Positions 5,043-5,623 of a stretch of DNA of 5,623 nt are shown here, one piece after another (the stretch's first letter is position 1; the number at the start of each line of letters is the position of its first letter). This DNA is from CAZKGE01 sp964541695 (GTDB lineage: Bacteria; Bacillota; Clostridia; Christensenellales; CAG-138): positions 1 through 5,623 of the forward strand of contig CAZIRB010000130.1 of NCBI GenBank assembly GCA_964541695.1, read 5' to 3'. The notes under the pieces were generated by a model. It was not told where the DNA came from. It saw only the letters and a program-made list of their open reading frames with translations, and did no database searches. The translations under genes and the position numbers were made by a program.

Positions 5043-5623
5043 GTGAACACGCATTACGGCGTATCCAAGTGGCCGGACGTCGATGAAATCGCGGCCAAAA
5101 TGGACCGGCTCGTCGACGGCCCGCTCCACCACATCAAGCCCGGCGCCATGGCGCGCTATCTCGACTACTTTGAGACAAAGTGCGCAAAATCGAAGGCGCT
5201 GATCGCCGAGGCAAAGCAGTTTATCCCCGGCGGCGTGCAGCACAACCTCGCGTTCAACTATCCCTTCCCGCTCGCGGTCGACCGCGCGGAGGGCGCGTAC
5301 CTGTACGATATCGACGGCAACCGCTATGTCGACTACCTGCAGGCGGGCGGGCCGACGCTGCTCGGCAGCAACTACAGGCCCGTCACGGACAAGGTGATCG
5401 ACGTCATCCGCGAACACGGCCCGGTCACGGGACTGTTCCACGAGTATGAGCTCAAGCTCGCAAAGATCATCCGCGAAAACATGCCCTTCGTCGAGCAGTA
5501 CAGGAGCCTCGGCAGCGGCACCGAGGCGGACATGGTCGCCATCCGCGTGGCCCGCACGTTCACCGGCAAGAAGAACATCGTCAAGGCCGGCGGCGCGTAC
5601 CACGGCTGGAGCGACCAGCTCGT
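5043..5623 (+). CDS. Class III PLP-dependent aminotransferase, glutamate-1-semialdehyde aminotransferase-like (3' partial)
   Basis: An open frame of 193 full codons runs off the window end. After a ~50-residue lead come the family landmarks in order: AKQFIPGGV (57-65), EGAYLYDIDGNRYVDY (83-98), GGPTLLGSNYRPV (102-114), GSGTEADMVAIRVARTFTGKKNIVKAGGAYHG (157-188). The SGTEA loop binds the cofactor phosphate and the YHG Tyr stacks on the PLP ring in this fold. The Schiff-base Lys lies beyond the window. The match is to the glutamate-1-semialdehyde aminomutase-like branch, but the extra N-terminal lead and the sugar-kinase/transporter operon argue against a role in haem synthesis. A catabolic transaminase, or a PLP lyase on an amino-alcohol phosphate, are alternatives. 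It is the third gene of the operon, 49 nt after the transporter. The family is secure; the reaction is not. Confidence 0.87.
   Translation, partial: MNTHYGVSKWPDVDEIAAKMDRLVDGPLHHIKPGAMARYLDYFETKCAKSKALIAEAKQFIPGGVQHNLAFNYPFPLAVDRAEGAYLYDIDGNRYVDYLQAGGPTLLGSNYRPVTDKVIDVIREHGPVTGLFHEYELKLAKIIRENMPFVEQYRSLGSGTEADMVAIRVARTFTGKKNIVKAGGAYHGWSDQL

Overview
The window is a 5.6 kb piece of a G+C-rich bacterial genome. It is most likely from a Gram-positive Clostridia-type (Bacillota) organism. The coding DNA is strongly GC3-biased, yet the promoters are AT-rich sigma-A (-35/-10) promoters, the ribosome sites are purine-rich, and one intergenic region carries palindromic repeats of a kind I recall from clostridial genomes. 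A run of exactly 100 Ns marks a scaffold join, so this is a draft or metagenome-derived assembly. The taxonomic call is an inference from style, not from a marker gene.

Left part (1-2141, minus strand). A polytopic membrane protein of the GT87/DUF2029 glycosyltransferase type (32-1282) lies downstream of a TetR-family repressor (1548-2141). Between them are 265 bp with no gene. That gap holds an inverted pair of two-hairpin palindromic repeats.

Centre (2142-2300). This is a compact divergent control region. On the minus strand, a good promoter places the start of the tetR transcript at or beside its ATG, which suggests a leaderless mRNA. On the plus strand, a near-consensus promoter (TTGACT, 17 bp, TATATT) drives the right-hand operon. 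A perfect 14-bp palindrome covers the -35 and early spacer of that promoter. A second, imperfect 21-bp palindrome bridges the two -35 boxes. Both are candidate TetR operators.

Right part (2301-5623, plus strand). Three tightly spaced genes form an apparent operon. The first is an FGGY-family (xylulokinase-like) kinase, interrupted by the assembly gap. The second is a 12-helix MFS transporter whose signature segments resemble the FLVCR/SLC49 branch. The third is a class III PLP-dependent aminotransferase of the glutamate-1-semialdehyde-aminotransferase-like group, cut off by the window end. The set reads as an import-and-catabolism cassette for a small hydroxylated, possibly amino-containing, compound, controlled by the divergent TetR regulator. 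The substrate cannot be named from the sequence. No RNA gene, CRISPR array or insertion sequence was seen.
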